From: Okeania sp. KiyG1
GTDB lineage: Bacteria > Cyanobacteriota > Cyanobacteriia > Cyanobacteriales > Microcoleaceae
Assembly: GCF_014132355.1 (NCBI RefSeq)
Contig: NZ_BLZO01000072.1
Coordinates: 1-64,000 of the forward strand
Length of the DNA: 64,000 nucleotides
Direction of reading: 5' to 3'
The notes beneath the pieces were generated by a model. The model did not search any database, was not told the DNA's origin, and saw nothing but the letters and a program-made list of their open reading frames with translations. Positions within the stretch are counted from its first letter, which is position 1; the number at the start of each line of letters is the position of its first letter. Shown in pieces: positions 54,895 through 64,000 of the stretch. Position numbers and translations under genes: made by a program.

Positions 54895-55683
54895 TTGATT
54901 TTCTTGAAACCAGATCCAGTAAAATTCCCCCTGTTGTTCAAGGGTATTGCCTTGTTTACACCTGGGGGGGATTTAATTTATTGTATAGACCCAAGTAAAC
55001 AAAATCGATGGCATCTACACCTCTGTGTAGAGCTACAAGAAATATTGGGGTTATCTGAACCACCTCATTTCTTGATACCAGGATACACTGCAACTATTGA
55101 TAAATGGTTAGACCCTCGCACTCAAGAAGTCCAAATCTCTGCTGAAGCTTATGCTCCTGTTTTAAGATATCAAATATTACTTAATGCCATTTTTAAGACT
55201 GATAACTTGATTTGGCAACCTGCTCCTTGGTCAGAGGAATTTTGTAATCCAATGGTAATTTCTACTTATTATGACCAGTTTTCTCAACTCTGGGAAAATC
55301 ATGACCTTGTTGTACATCTTGAGCAGCAAGAGTTTAATCTGGACTCAACTCCAGAGGAAGTTTTGACTTCCAGTCTCGATCTACAACTAGAAAAACCAGA
55401 AGTTCAAGGGTATGTTCTTCGGTTATTTGTATCGGGTAATAGTATTGGCACTGAGCGGGCTCTGAAGAGTCTCCACCAAATATTAGAACAGTCTCTTTCT
55501 CATCCTTATACTTTGAAGGTAATAGATGTGTTGCAACATCCCGAACAAGCTGAAGCAGATCAAATTACTGCTACTCCTACCTTGATTAGGGTTTGGCCTC
55601 TACCTGTGCGGAGAATTGTTGGGGAATTTAATGATGTGGAAAAAATTCTTACGTTGTTGGAAGCTAATAATTACAGATTTTAA
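54895..55683 (+). CDS. KaiB-family (circadian clock KaiB-like) protein with extra N-terminal domain
   Basis: A 262-residue protein. Residues about 175-260 (VQGYVLRLFVSGNSIGTERA LKSLHQIL; HPYTLKVIDVLQHPEQAEAD; ITATPTLIRVWPLPVRRIVG) are a thioredoxin-like KaiB domain with the characteristic LFVSG start and TPTLI segment. The N-terminal 170 residues (LFKGIALFTPGGDLIYCIDP; RWHLHLCVELQEILGLSEPP) form a conserved cyanobacterial domain of unknown role. It is not the clock protein KaiB itself, which is about 100 residues. It starts at TTG 54895 or 54904 because TAA is immediately upstream and no ATG is available. It stands alone. Confidence 0.85.
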   Translation: MIFLKPDPVKFPLLFKGIALFTPGGDLIYCIDPSKQNRWHLHLCVELQEILGLSEPPHFLIPGYTATIDKWLDPRTQEVQISAEAYAPVLRYQILLNAIFKTDNLIWQPAPWSEEFCNPMVISTYYDQFSQLWENHDLVVHLEQQEFNLDSTPEEVLTSSLDLQLEKPEVQGYVLRLFVSGNSIGTERALKSLHQILEQSLSHPYTLKVIDVLQHPEQAEADQITATPTLIRVWPLPVRRIVGEFNDVEKILTLLEANNYRF

Positions 55684-55713
55684 ATGTTAGATTTTTAGCA
55701 TTTGGTAGTAATA

Positions 55714-55892
55714 TCATGTCTGGTGGAAGGAAGGCAGAAGGCAGAAGGTTTTTTTCCCATTGCTACCTTATTTTATACAATAAAGATTTTACAGGACATT
55801 ATATCAGAACTCAGAACTCAGGAGTGAAGAAGAGGGGGTTTTAAGGTATAAGGAAGAAAAAGTTTTTTTGTCATGCTTTTATCCAGACATGA
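55714..55892. mobile_element. MITE with TCATGTCTGG ends, TA-flanked
   Basis: TCATGTCTGG at the left and CCAGACATGA at the right, TA on both sides. The second copy of the family is at 22178-22323. The interior carries AGGCAGAAGGCAGAAGG and ACTCAGAACTCAG tandem units, different from the first copy. Confidence 0.7.
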
Positions 55893-55984
55893 TATCTAAT
55901 CCGGTTAAACATGGTTAAGTCTTTAGGAATCAGTTAGGGGAGCTGTCGGTAGGGCGACGTACGGGAGGAAAAAGAATCACAAAG

Positions 55985-56080
55985 ATTTAAAAGCTTAAAA
56001 CTCAGACAACGTAAGATTTTTCCTTCTTCCTTCTTCCTTCTTCCTTCTTCCTTCTTCCTTCTTCCTTCTGCTATAAACAG
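55985..56080. repeat. TATAGCAG-type MITE copy overlapping the NHL gene stop
   Basis: AAAACTCAGACAACGTAAGA, a CTTCCTTCTTCCTT array and TTCTGCTATA. It is the same family as 40937-41184, in inverse orientation. The TATAG of its end supplies the TAG stop of the minus-strand NHL gene at 56071-56073. Confidence 0.65.
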
Positions 56081-57579
56081 ACATCAGGAGCGCACAAACC
56101 TGGAAAATTTACGGTTGTGACTTCCAAGGTATCTAGCTCAACTTTGCGGATAATACAATTATTTGTATCTGCAATAAATAAATGTTGCGCGATCGCACTT
56201 AATCCTGATGGCTCAAAAAATTGACAATTAATACCTTGTCCATCTTGATGACCAGTGGTGCCATTTCCTAACATGGTAAGGCATAAACCTGCGTGATATT
56301 CTACCCGCTTAATTTTGTGATTATAGGTATCAGCAACCCATACATAATTTTGGGTATATTCTATTCCCAAACAGTGTTGTAGCAAAACTTCTGAACCTTG
56401 GCCATCTTTGTCGCCAAAGCCAAATAGTCCTCCACTACCACAAATAGTCCGCACTTGCGGATGCTCATTAATACCTACTGCTCGAATAGAGCTAATTTCA
56501 CTATCTGCCACAAATAATTCATTGCCATCCGTACTAATACCGCTAGGTTGAGCAAAAGCAGATTCTGTCAGAGAGCCATCTACACAAGCTTCTGCACCAG
56601 TCCCTGCATAAGTGCTAATCATCCCAGTATCCAGTTGCAACAGCCAAATTTGATGGGAACCTGCCATAGCAATAAAGATGCGATCGCCTATCTTGTCCAC
56701 ATCCCAAGGTGAATTAAGTTTAGTTTCTCTAGCAACTCCACTATGAGATGCAATTTGATAACTTTTTTCTCCAGTACCTGCAATAGTTTCCACCTGCTGA
56801 GTTCTAAAATCAATTTTGCGTAAAGCATGATTTTCTGTATCGGCAACATATAGAATTTGATTCTTGGCATCAAAAGTCATACCTTGGGGAGCAAAAAATT
56901 GAGCTTCAGAAAATGAACCATTAATTAATCCTGCTTTCCCAGTACCAATAATGTGCAAAACTTCTCCCTCAAGAGTACTAACAACAATACGATGATGTCC
57001 TGAGTCGGCGACAAATAATTGATTAGTATCACTATCAGCAAGAACTTTACCTGGAAAAGCTAAAGGTGTAGTCACAGGTTGCTTTTGCTTTTCTAGAATT
57101 GAGCTAACTTCACTAAAATTAATAGTACCTTTGTCTTGATGTTCTTCTATCAATTTACCAATAATTTCATCCAAGACATCACGTTTACCTTCACCAGAAA
57201 CAGACCCCACTATATACCCTTCTGGATCGATAATTTTGAAAGTCGGCCATGCACGAACAGCATATTGTTGCCAAACTCTCGATCCACTGTCCACTAAAAC
57301 AGGATGTCCAATATCGTAGCGGAGGATAGCTTGGCGGACATTTTCCAATTCTTTTTCATTCTCGAATTTTGCTGAGTGGACACCAATAATAGTCAGGCTA
57401 TCTGGATATTTTTGTTCTAGGAATTCTAGGTCTGGTAGAACGTGGAGGCAATTAATGCAACAGTAAGTCCAGAAGTCGAGGATAACCACTCGTCCTTTTA
57501 GAGATTCGAGGGACAGTGGTTTGTCTGTATTTAGCCAGGGATAATTTTGGGGCAGTTTAGGCGCTCTGATACGGGACAT
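56071..57579 (-). CDS. Thioredoxin-like/NHL-repeat protein (NHLRC2-type)
   Basis: A 502-residue protein. Residues 1-150 are a TlpA/AhpC-type thioredoxin domain with redox Cys in FWTYCCINCLHVLPDLEFLE and IIGVHSAKFENEKELENVRQ. Residues 165-495 are six NHL/beta-propeller blades (LADSDTNQLFVADSGHHRIV; LYVADTENHALRKIDF; TYAGTGAEACVDGSLTESAF; VWVADTYNHKIKRVEY). This matches the family of human NHLRC2. There is no signal peptide, so it is cytoplasmic; the function is probably redox or scaffold. It starts ATG at 57579 and is a lone gene. Confidence 0.92.
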   Translation of the reverse strand: MSRIRAPKLPQNYPWLNTDKPLSLESLKGRVVILDFWTYCCINCLHVLPDLEFLEQKYPDSLTIIGVHSAKFENEKELENVRQAILRYDIGHPVLVDSGSRVWQQYAVRAWPTFKIIDPEGYIVGSVSGEGKRDVLDEIIGKLIEEHQDKGTINFSEVSSILEKQKQPVTTPLAFPGKVLADSDTNQLFVADSGHHRIVVSTLEGEVLHIIGTGKAGLINGSFSEAQFFAPQGMTFDAKNQILYVADTENHALRKIDFRTQQVETIAGTGEKSYQIASHSGVARETKLNSPWDVDKIGDRIFIAMAGSHQIWLLQLDTGMISTYAGTGAEACVDGSLTESAFAQPSGISTDGNELFVADSEISSIRAVGINEHPQVRTICGSGGLFGFGDKDGQGSEVLLQHCLGIEYTQNYVWVADTYNHKIKRVEYHAGLCLTMLGNGTTGHQDGQGINCQFFEPSGLSAIAQHLFIADTNNCIIRKVELDTLEVTTVNFPGLCAPDVCL

Positions 57580-57843
57580 ATATATTGGCTCGGTAATAGT
57601 AAAAGTTGGTGCTTATCTAAATTTAACGAAGTCTGAGGGTCTTGTTTGATTAAGGTAATATTTTTACTCCTACATTTCTGCAGGGTCCAATCTTCAACTG
57701 ATCAGAAAATACGCTCGCTGTTAAATCCAAAACGGCGGGCGCATTATTATCAGCTATATTAGATATTATTTTTTAATTTTTATTTATTTAACAGAAGTCA
57801 ACCTTGTATTTGAGTTAATTTTGATGTCGCTCTATTTTCTAAA

Positions 57844-57925
57844 CTGAACACTTTGAATAGAAAAATGAACAGAAAGTGAACAATTTAATAAAAAAGTGAA
57901 CAGATAAGTGAGCAGAAAAATGAGC
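57844..57925. promoter_or_regulatory. Six TGAACA/TGAGCA hexamers upstream of the PEP-CTERM gene
   Basis: TGARCA occurs at 57844, 57865, 57876, 57896, 57908 and 57920, spacing 21, 11, 20, 12, 12 bp, close to the helical repeat. It lies 65-147 bp before the ATG at 57991. Such phased repeats suggest binding of a regulator, though a decayed tandem repeat is possible. Confidence 0.4.
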
Positions 57926-57990
57926 AACCACTGTGGAATTACTGTGAGATTATTAGTAAAGTAAAGTTATTCTGAATTAAAGTTTAAAAT

Positions 57991-58840
57991 ATGGAATTTC
58001 AAAATTCCTCAAATCATTGTAATCAGTTACTAAAAAAAGTTATTTTCTTCACTTTAAGCTTAAGTAGTTCGATCTGTATAGCTGGTGAGGCAAAGGCAGC
58101 AAGTTTCTTAGCAGAAATTAATAATTTTAATCTTACAATGCCTGACGCTATAACCAACAAATTTGGATTTACTTTAAGTACAGGAACAGAAAGAAATACT
58201 GCACCCAGAGGTGATAGAAATTTCTTTGGAGATGCTTTTGCTGACTATAATAAATTTACGGTTTCAGGTCCAGATCCTATCCCTCCAGTTGAAAGACAAA
58301 TTACAGGGGGGAGCTGCCTTTGGTGATGCAGGACCTTCTTCAGGTTTCTCCGAAGCTTATTCACAAGCAATGCTTTTTGGTAGATTGGGTAATCCAACAG
58401 GCCGAGATGGATTCCCACCAGCTGAAGATATACCACTAACATTTGATTTGAGCTTTAGTTATAATTTAAGTGCTGTAGCAAATAATTTGGCATTTGAAGA
58501 TGCTTCTGCTGGTTATGAAGTTAGTGTAGATGGATTCGGTACTCCCGATGCAGCTTGTGCGCCTTTAAGCCTTAATATTGACGCTAACGACGCTCAAAAT
58601 GGTAATGTTACTTGTACTTTCTCCACAATTCTGGAAGCAGATGAATTTCGAGATTTTGATATTCAAGTCAAAGTATTTGGTAATGCCGTAGCAGTTGATA
58701 TGCCTCCTGTTCCTATTTTTCCTATATTAGTTCCACCTGATATTGTAGCAACACCTGAACCAATATCAACCATAAGTCTCGTTTCCCTTGGAATTCTTGG
58801 AGCAGGTGCGACTTTAAAACGCAAATTCAAACGCCTATAA
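57991..58840 (+). CDS. PEP-CTERM exported protein, one frameshift
   Basis: Signal peptide (VIFFTLSLSSSICIAGEAKA) followed by a secreted domain, and a C-terminal PEP-CTERM sorting tag (ATPEPISTISLVSLGILGAG then TLKRKFKRL), so it is sorted by an exosortase and associated with extracellular polymer. The frame breaks at the six-G run 58306-58311: five G gives ITGGAAFGDAGPSSGF and one protein of about 282 residues. Two Cys pairs (AACAPLSLN; NVTCTF) may form a disulfide. The specific function is unknown. Confidence 0.85.
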
Positions 58841-58986
58841 TTTCTCTTTTTTTAAAACCGAGAAGAATGAAGAAGACCTCTTGGAAAGTGCAGTTCTCAA
58901 TAGTGATTCTTAATGCTTATTGATGCCATTGTAGAACTCCCCACTTAAAATAGTGGCGCTAACGCGTCACCATTTTCTATAGCTAT

Positions 58987-59127
58987 TAGACTTGTCACTA
59001 AATAGAGGAAAAAAATTCCTCCAACCTAGACAGAGCAATAATTCTAAGGCATTTTAGTTTCCAATGGCTACAATCCTTGTAGAACAAGGTTTTTGGGAAT
59101 TTTTTAAGTTATAAAGTGACAAGTCTA
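58987..59127. mobile_element. MITE-like element with TAGACTTGTCACT ends
   Basis: A perfect 13-bp inverted repeat, TAGACTTGTCACT and AGTGACAAGTCTA, 141 bp overall. No duplication is convincing. It lies between the PEP-CTERM gene and a small minus gene. There is no ORF inside. Confidence 0.6.
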
Positions 59128-59174
59128 TTATTTTATTCAAATAATTTTCATTTTCCCTTTTAATCTATTATGTC

Positions 59175-59426
59175 TTAATAATCAAATCCCGTTCTCCACC
59201 ATTCACGATTGGCAGGCTCGGTCGGGAACGGTGTCGCTATTTCTGCATCTCCTAGTTTTTTTGCCCAATAGGGAATTTGACCGTAGATGCTTTTTAAGAA
59301 AGCACCATCAAGGTATTTCACATAAGAATCAAGAGATTGTGCAACATCTCCTCCTTGTTCATAAATTTCCCATTCTTGTGTAAAGCGATCAAATAAATCA
59401 AAAGTCTCATTTCCTGAAGTTTCCAT
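59175..59426 (-). CDS. Small conserved-looking hypothetical protein, 83 residues
   Basis: Starts METSGNETFDLFDRFTQEWE and ends REWWRTGFDY. Acidic, with several aromatic residues (YVKYLDGAFLKSIYGQIPYW). AAGGA lies about 11 bp before the ATG. Composition looks protein-like and not repeat-derived. I do not recognise the family. It is downstream of a MITE and convergent with nothing. Confidence 0.55.
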   Translation of the reverse strand: METSGNETFDLFDRFTQEWEIYEQGGDVAQSLDSYVKYLDGAFLKSIYGQIPYWAKKLGDAEIATPFPTEPANREWWRTGFDY

Positions 59427-59683
59427 ATATCTAGATGTCCTTGTACTTCTTTGAAATCAACTTCAGAATTTTAATATAAGTAGAAAGTTAAGTGTCTGAT
59501 AAGGACGATCGCTTAATTAGGCTAAAACTAGAGAAGCTGTATTTTAGTGCCAACTCACTTGTAACGCAGTCTATGAGTAAACTTAAGCATAGCCAATTCC
59601 CTTCTGATCCTAAAAAAATGAGCGCATTATTGTCAGCTATAACACACTCAACCATTCGCCCACTCCCAACTCCCTAATAAATA

Positions 59684-62600
59684 TCAAACAGATAACATAA
59701 TTTGAGAACCTTGAGGGGTTTTACTAACTTCAATTCGTGCCTGAAAAGCTTCTTTAAAATGAGGAATATGAGTCACAGTCAAAATACAAGAAAAATCAGA
59801 AGAAATGGCATTAATAGCTGCAATTAATCTGTCGCATCCTTCAGCATCTTGAGTGCCAAATCCTTCATCAATAATTAGCAGTTGTAATGCAGTTCCAGAA
59901 CGCTGTGCCAACAATTTTGACAATGCTAAACGGATAGCAAAGTTAACTCTAAAAGCTTCTCCACCGGAATAAGTTTCATAAGGTCTTGTTCCTTGAGTGT
60001 CTGCAATTAAAATATCCAAAGTATCTATCCATTTGCTATTTTTTTTACTCCCTTTTGTAGCTTTTTGAGTCACAAATTGAATGTGTAATTGATTACCACT
60101 TAATCTTGCTAAAATCTGATTTGTTTCAGCTTCTAATTGTGGCAAAATATTTTCAATCATTAGCGCTTGAATACCTTTTTTCCCAAAAGCTAAAGATAAT
60201 TCTTGATAAACTCGATATTGCCTTTTAGCAGTTTTTAATTGCTCTAATTGTTCATGGGTTTGAACTTTCAATTTCTCTAAATGTTGTAATTGCTGTTGCA
60301 CTTTTCCTAAACTTCCCAACTTTTCATCTAACTGCCGACGACGGTCTTGAATTTTTTTATCTAAAAATAGAATCTTTTCATCGGCATCAGGAGTTTGTTC
60401 TAACTGTTGATTTAAAGTTAAAATCTGGCTTTTAATTCCTGCTAAATCTTGTTGCTGATTTTCGATAACTTCCTTCAATTCATTAATTCGTTTTAATAGT
60501 TGGGGATATTGTTTTTGAGCCTGACATAATTTTTCCACACGAGTTAACCAAAATTGTGTTTTTCTCAATTCAGACCTCACACAATTATGTTCTTCTAAAT
60601 CATATCCAATTTCAGCAATTTCTCTCTCAATCATAATAATTTGCTGTTGTACATGAGAAGTTTGTTTTTGTTGCTCCAACTCCTGCTTTAAACTAACTAT
60701 TTGCTCTTCAATTTCTGGCAGATGAACCCTAATTTTCCCCAACTTTGTCTCTGCATCTTTAATCTGACCATACTTAATTTCTGCCCACCTTAATTTCTTC
60801 TCTTCTTGTCTAGCTAAACTATGACTCCGGTCATCATAATTAAGCTGTTTAATTTTTTCCTCTAAAATGCTAAGTTCAGCATATAAATTAGCTGCAAAAT
60901 CTCCCGTCTGTAGCGATCGCTCTACCTGTGTCACTTCCTTTACTAACTCTTGCAACAAAGTTTCATCTTTACCAATATTATCTAACTGCGCTTGTAAACT
61001 ACCTCGACATTCCCGCAACTCATCATATTTCTCTAACTCTCCCTCTATTTGCCGATATTCGGTTCTCAAAACCTGAATTTCCCGCTCAGAAATAGCTAGT
61101 TGTTCCCGTGCAACCCATAATAAGTCTCTAATTTCCTTTTGCTGACTCTGATGTTTGTCCACGACTAAATTCCAGTGATGTTCATCCAGGGGGCGATCGC
61201 ATAATGGACAAGGTGGGTACTCTGTCACTCCTATTTCAATATTATCGGTACCTTTATTTAATAATTTCAACTTTTGGTCTAACTCAGTCAGTCTAGTTTC
61301 GTAGTCTTTTTTATTACGAACTAAACGTTCGAGAAAATGATGTCTTTCCTGTCCCTTCTCCTGTACCCGTCGCAGATAAACTCGCTTATTATCTAATTTA
61401 GAAATTTCTTCTACTACTTCCTGTAATGCTGCTTGTAGTTGAGGTTGCTTTTGCAGTTGAGTTTTTCTGAGTTGCTGCACTCTAGAATTGAGTTCTTCCA
61501 AACGAGCGCTCAAACGTGCTTGCTCCCGTTCCAGTTCAGTTTGTAATTTTTGGCGTTGTTGCTGTAGTGGGGTAACTTCCACCTGTAACTTATCTAGTTC
61601 ATTTAATTTTGTTCTGGCAGTTTGCAGTTGTGTCAGAGCAGTTTCAATATCAGCACGCTTACTCAAAATATCCAAATTTTCTTGTTCCTGTTGTTTTAGA
61701 GAATTTAACTGTGCTTGATGTTGCTGAATTTTGTTTTGTACTTCTTGGAGTTGTTGACGTTGTTTTTCCTGGAGTTGTTGACGCTGGTTCAGAGCATTTT
61801 GATGGGTTCTAAATTTTGCAGATAAACTCTCTTCGGTAGTTTGCAAGTTTTGGAAATGAGCATATCCAGCTTTAATTTCATCTTCCTGTTCTAAAACTGC
61901 TAATAGTTCGTCTTGTTGTTGTTGGGTAGTTTTGAGTTCCTGTTGGAGGCGATAACATTCTTGCACCAGTTTGTCATATTGTTGTTGTTGTCCGTGCAGT
62001 AGTTTTTCCCAGGTTAGACGATGGTTTTGTTGAGTTTGCAGTTGTTTTAGTCGTTCTTTATCACATTCTTGTTGTTGCTGGAGTTGAGTAAGGGTAGTTT
62101 GGAGATGAGTCTGTTGTTTAGCGATCGCTTCTTTTTGTTCGAGTTGCTTTTGGTTTACTTCTAAGGTCTGTTCGAGTAATTCCACTTTAGCTTTAAATTG
62201 TCGAGCAGTATCTTTAGCTTTTTCTCCCAGGGTGTCATATTGGTCAAGTTTGAGGAGGTTGGCGAGAATTTCTTTCCGTTCATTAGGACGTTTGAGCATA
62301 AATTCATCTGCTCTACCTTGACGCAGATATGCTGAGTTCACGAATGTTTCATAGTCGAGTTTGAGATGTTGGATAATAGTTTGTTGGGTTGCACGGACGC
62401 CTTTTTGAGTAAGACTTTTAAACCGGGAACCAGTGCTAATTTGAAATTCTAGAGTAGCTGAACTACCCCGACGACGACCACGAATTACACGGTAGACGTT
62501 ACCGTTGCTGCTAAAGGTGAAGTCTACTCGTACTTCCTTTTCTCCCAGACTGATAATATCATCTTCAGTAGCGGCACGACTATTTCCCCACACTGACCAG

Positions 62601-62734
62601 GCGATCGCTTCTAATAGAGAAGATTTTCCTGCACCATTTGGTCCGCAAATACAAGCAGTATGCAGACCCGTAAAATCTAGAGTTGCTTCCTGATAGCTGA
62701 GGAAATTTTTTAGTTTCAATTTTTGAGGAATCAT
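59684..62734 (-). CDS. sbcC: DNA repair exonuclease subunit SbcC (Rad50-like ATPase)
   Basis: SbcC forms with SbcD a nuclease that opens hairpins and blocked DNA ends. The 1,016-residue protein starts with the ABC ATPase N-lobe: SYQEATLDFTGLHTACICGP NGAGKSSLLEAI. Long coiled coils flank the zinc hook YPPCPLCDRPLDEHHW (CPLC). The C-lobe has the signature ETYSGGEAFRVNFAIRLALS and Walker B LQLLIIDEGFGTQDAEG with D-loop. Length is normal. sbcD is not in the window. Many palindromic and inverted repeats in this genome are expected substrates of this enzyme, which is a general remark, not evidence for a link. Confidence 0.96.
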   Translation of the reverse strand: MIPQKLKLKNFLSYQEATLDFTGLHTACICGPNGAGKSSLLEAIAWSVWGNSRAATEDDIISLGEKEVRVDFTFSSNGNVYRVIRGRRRGSSATLEFQISTGSRFKSLTQKGVRATQQTIIQHLKLDYETFVNSAYLRQGRADEFMLKRPNERKEILANLLKLDQYDTLGEKAKDTARQFKAKVELLEQTLEVNQKQLEQKEAIAKQQTHLQTTLTQLQQQQECDKERLKQLQTQQNHRLTWEKLLHGQQQQYDKLVQECYRLQQELKTTQQQQDELLAVLEQEDEIKAGYAHFQNLQTTEESLSAKFRTHQNALNQRQQLQEKQRQQLQEVQNKIQQHQAQLNSLKQQEQENLDILSKRADIETALTQLQTARTKLNELDKLQVEVTPLQQQRQKLQTELEREQARLSARLEELNSRVQQLRKTQLQKQPQLQAALQEVVEEISKLDNKRVYLRRVQEKGQERHHFLERLVRNKKDYETRLTELDQKLKLLNKGTDNIEIGVTEYPPCPLCDRPLDEHHWNLVVDKHQSQQKEIRDLLWVAREQLAISEREIQVLRTEYRQIEGELEKYDELRECRGSLQAQLDNIGKDETLLQELVKEVTQVERSLQTGDFAANLYAELSILEEKIKQLNYDDRSHSLARQEEKKLRWAEIKYGQIKDAETKLGKIRVHLPEIEEQIVSLKQELEQQKQTSHVQQQIIMIEREIAEIGYDLEEHNCVRSELRKTQFWLTRVEKLCQAQKQYPQLLKRINELKEVIENQQQDLAGIKSQILTLNQQLEQTPDADEKILFLDKKIQDRRRQLDEKLGSLGKVQQQLQHLEKLKVQTHEQLEQLKTAKRQYRVYQELSLAFGKKGIQALMIENILPQLEAETNQILARLSGNQLHIQFVTQKATKGSKKNSKWIDTLDILIADTQGTRPYETYSGGEAFRVNFAIRLALSKLLAQRSGTALQLLIIDEGFGTQDAEGCDRLIAAINAISSDFSCILTVTHIPHFKEAFQARIEVSKTPQGSQIMLSV

Positions 62735-63320
62735 TTTGTTATCGCACTTTTAGTTGTCAAGATTTATTAAACAGGACTTACACAAATTCACCTTGAAAAC
62801 ACCATCTGTAGGGGCGAATGGCATTCGCCCTCACTTGATTTAGTGTTCGTGCGTAAGTCCTGACTAAAATAATGTTTCACTGAGTTTTGTTTTAACTAAT
62901 TTGGTTGATGTTAATTTACCTAGTTTTTGCTTTCTTTTCTAGGTTATTTTGTATACAACAAATATATTAGTTTGGTTAAATTTTTCACATTTTACATTAG
63001 CACAAAAAAATAACTATTGTGCTTAGGTTTCTATCTACAAATATAAATTCTTGAGTTTCCTATGGTAGACTTAATCTAATTTTTTCTATATTTGGTGTGA
63101 TTAATTTCTTGTTAACGCTATATATAAATTTTCTAGCGGTGGCGATCGCTAAAAGCTGATTTATAAATTTATCCCGTATCTTGAGTAGGGGAGTGGGGGA
63201 GTGAGGGAGTAGGGGAGTGGGGGAGAAGTAAACATCAGAATAATTGATGCTAACCAGGGTGCTAATTATTAACAAATCGCTAAAAGTTGATTTATAAAAT
63301 TGACTAATTTTTGTAGTAAT
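62735..63320. repeat. Intergenic region with GGCGAATGGCATTCGCC hairpin and tandem tracts
   Basis: A GTAGGGGCGAATGGCATTCG hairpin at 62808-62834, a GGGAGTGGGGGAGTGAGGGA tandem tract at 63187-63225 and a HIP1 site at 63143. No gene is seen; a minus ORF at 63060-63275 follows the repeats. Confidence 0.6.
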
Positions 63321-64000
63321 TCACATGACACGATGAATCCCTTCTACATAGAAATCTTTGAGACGTTCATCAAAACCAGTAAAATCAGGTTCACTACTTA
63401 GAGGAATTCGTAGTAATTCAATTTTTTCTTCATCAGAACTTCCTGTAATTTTATCAGAAGGATTGATAATTCCTAGTAAAATTACTTCATTTCCTGTTAA
63501 GTACCCTTCAAATGCGGGAGAAAAGAATTCATTTAAAAAATCATAAGATACGTTAATACCCCCTCCATAAAACAGACCTACAGATGTATATCTAAATCTG
63601 AAATTTTCCCAGTCGTGGTATATGCGTGATGTATCTGCTCTTCCTTTATCTGCAACATAAAAATCAGAACTAATCTCTGGGACTATACGCTCAACAATCT
63701 TAAAAACTTCACTAATAATTTTATGAGAAATATCTTGAAATAACTTCTTTTCTACATTACTTGATACTTTGTATCTAATCTGTTCTAATAAAACTTCAGT
63801 TTGATTAGGGTCTTGATTTTCTGATTCTACAATATTTATTAAAGTATTTCTAAGTGCAGGAATAGACTGCCAACGAGTATCTATTCTATATTCAAAAGCT
63901 CTATCAAAAACTCTATTGATTTTAGATAGTATGTGTTGGGGTAAAATTGATAAATTTTGTTGAATTTCTTGCCTCTGATTCTGATGTGGTTTATTTCCTC
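63321..64000 (-). CDS. Unknown protein, C-terminal part, running off the right edge
   Basis: Open in one frame from the window end to the TGA at 63321-63323: about 226 codons. Text includes ILPQHILSKINRVFDRAFEY, WQSIPALRNTLINIVES, SDFYVADKGRADTSRIYHDW and EGYLTGNEVILLGIINPSDK. No catalytic motif is visible. It may be a signalling or regulatory protein whose N-terminus lies outside. Real coding is likely because codon use is consistent and long. Confidence 0.75.
   Translation of the reverse strand, partial: GNKPHQNQRQEIQQNLSILPQHILSKINRVFDRAFEYRIDTRWQSIPALRNTLINIVESENQDPNQTEVLLEQIRYKVSSNVEKKLFQDISHKIISEVFKIVERIVPEISSDFYVADKGRADTSRIYHDWENFRFRYTSVGLFYGGGINVSYDFLNEFFSPAFEGYLTGNEVILLGIINPSDKITGSSDEEKIELLRIPLSSEPDFTGFDERLKDFYVEGIHRVM

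Noticed and set aside
59492-59677. 61-residue ORF upstream of the sbcC 3' end
   Set aside because: No motif, weak start, C-terminus in a short tandem repeat; unlikely to be coding.
60867-62693. Plus-strand ORFs in the sbcC region
   Set aside because: Antisense shadows of the SbcC coiled-coil coding sequence.

Overview
The window is AT-rich cyanobacterial DNA, most likely from a filamentous Oscillatoriales-type genome (Trichodesmium/Okeania-like). This rests on many GCGATCGC (HIP1) sites, a ycf3 gene, an OpcA with a peptidoglycan-binding-like domain, a PEP-CTERM protein, a CHASE2 cyclase, a KaiB-family protein, a SelD fused to a pyridine-nucleotide oxidoreductase, and intergenic space packed with palindromic and short tandem repeats. 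The genus is an inference.

Layout. 0-3.2 kb: a partial ferrochelatase gene, a methyltransferase, a repeat cluster, and an unusual six-copy tandem array (unit 170-171 bp) of the 5' part of a small membrane-protein gene. 3.4-14.6 kb: an accessory region with a PLD-nuclease/helicase fusion, a saccharopine-dehydrogenase-like oxidoreductase, a HEPN-like protein and a RecB-like-nuclease/SF1-helicase fusion. 14.8-18.5 kb: a TetR regulator, then an EACC1-like small membrane protein and a membrane-anchored caspase-like protease, a predicted biological-conflict module. 18.9-28.1 kb: a decayed TnpB element, opcA, a WD40 protein related to STAND sensors, and a NACHT-pentapeptide protein. 28.6-30.9 kb: selD. 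31.9-34.6 kb: a group II intron with an intact maturase that splits a 40-codon gene. 34.6-48.6 kb is mostly housekeeping: alkyladenine glycosylase, a NERD nuclease-like protein, ycf3, gatC, a GHL10 hydrolase, hom, a methyltransferase, guanine deaminase, an EEP phosphatase, a CHASE2 cyclase and a DUF928 protein. 48.7-51.4 kb is gene-free repeat DNA. 51.5-64 kb: a PilT-type ATPase, a wrecked TnpB, a KaiB-family protein, a thioredoxin-NHL protein, a PEP-CTERM protein, sbcC and a partial unknown gene.

Two themes run through the window. First, MITE-like elements are dense and nested. Several have readable target-site duplications, including a family with GTAAGCATT ends and 8-bp duplications (IS66-like) and others with TA-flanked ends (IS630-like). 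Second, many otherwise good genes are interrupted by one-base changes, mostly in homopolymer runs (hemH, PLD-helicase, WD40, NACHT, methyltransferase, PEP-CTERM), or by a single in-frame stop (SF1 helicase, EACC1). Because hemH is normally needed, base-calling errors probably explain part of this; real decay or slippage may explain the rest.

Most genes are single transcription units separated by repeats. Plausible functional pairs are EACC1 with caspase and, more weakly, the TetR gene with its divergent small ORF. No tRNA, rRNA or CRISPR array was seen.
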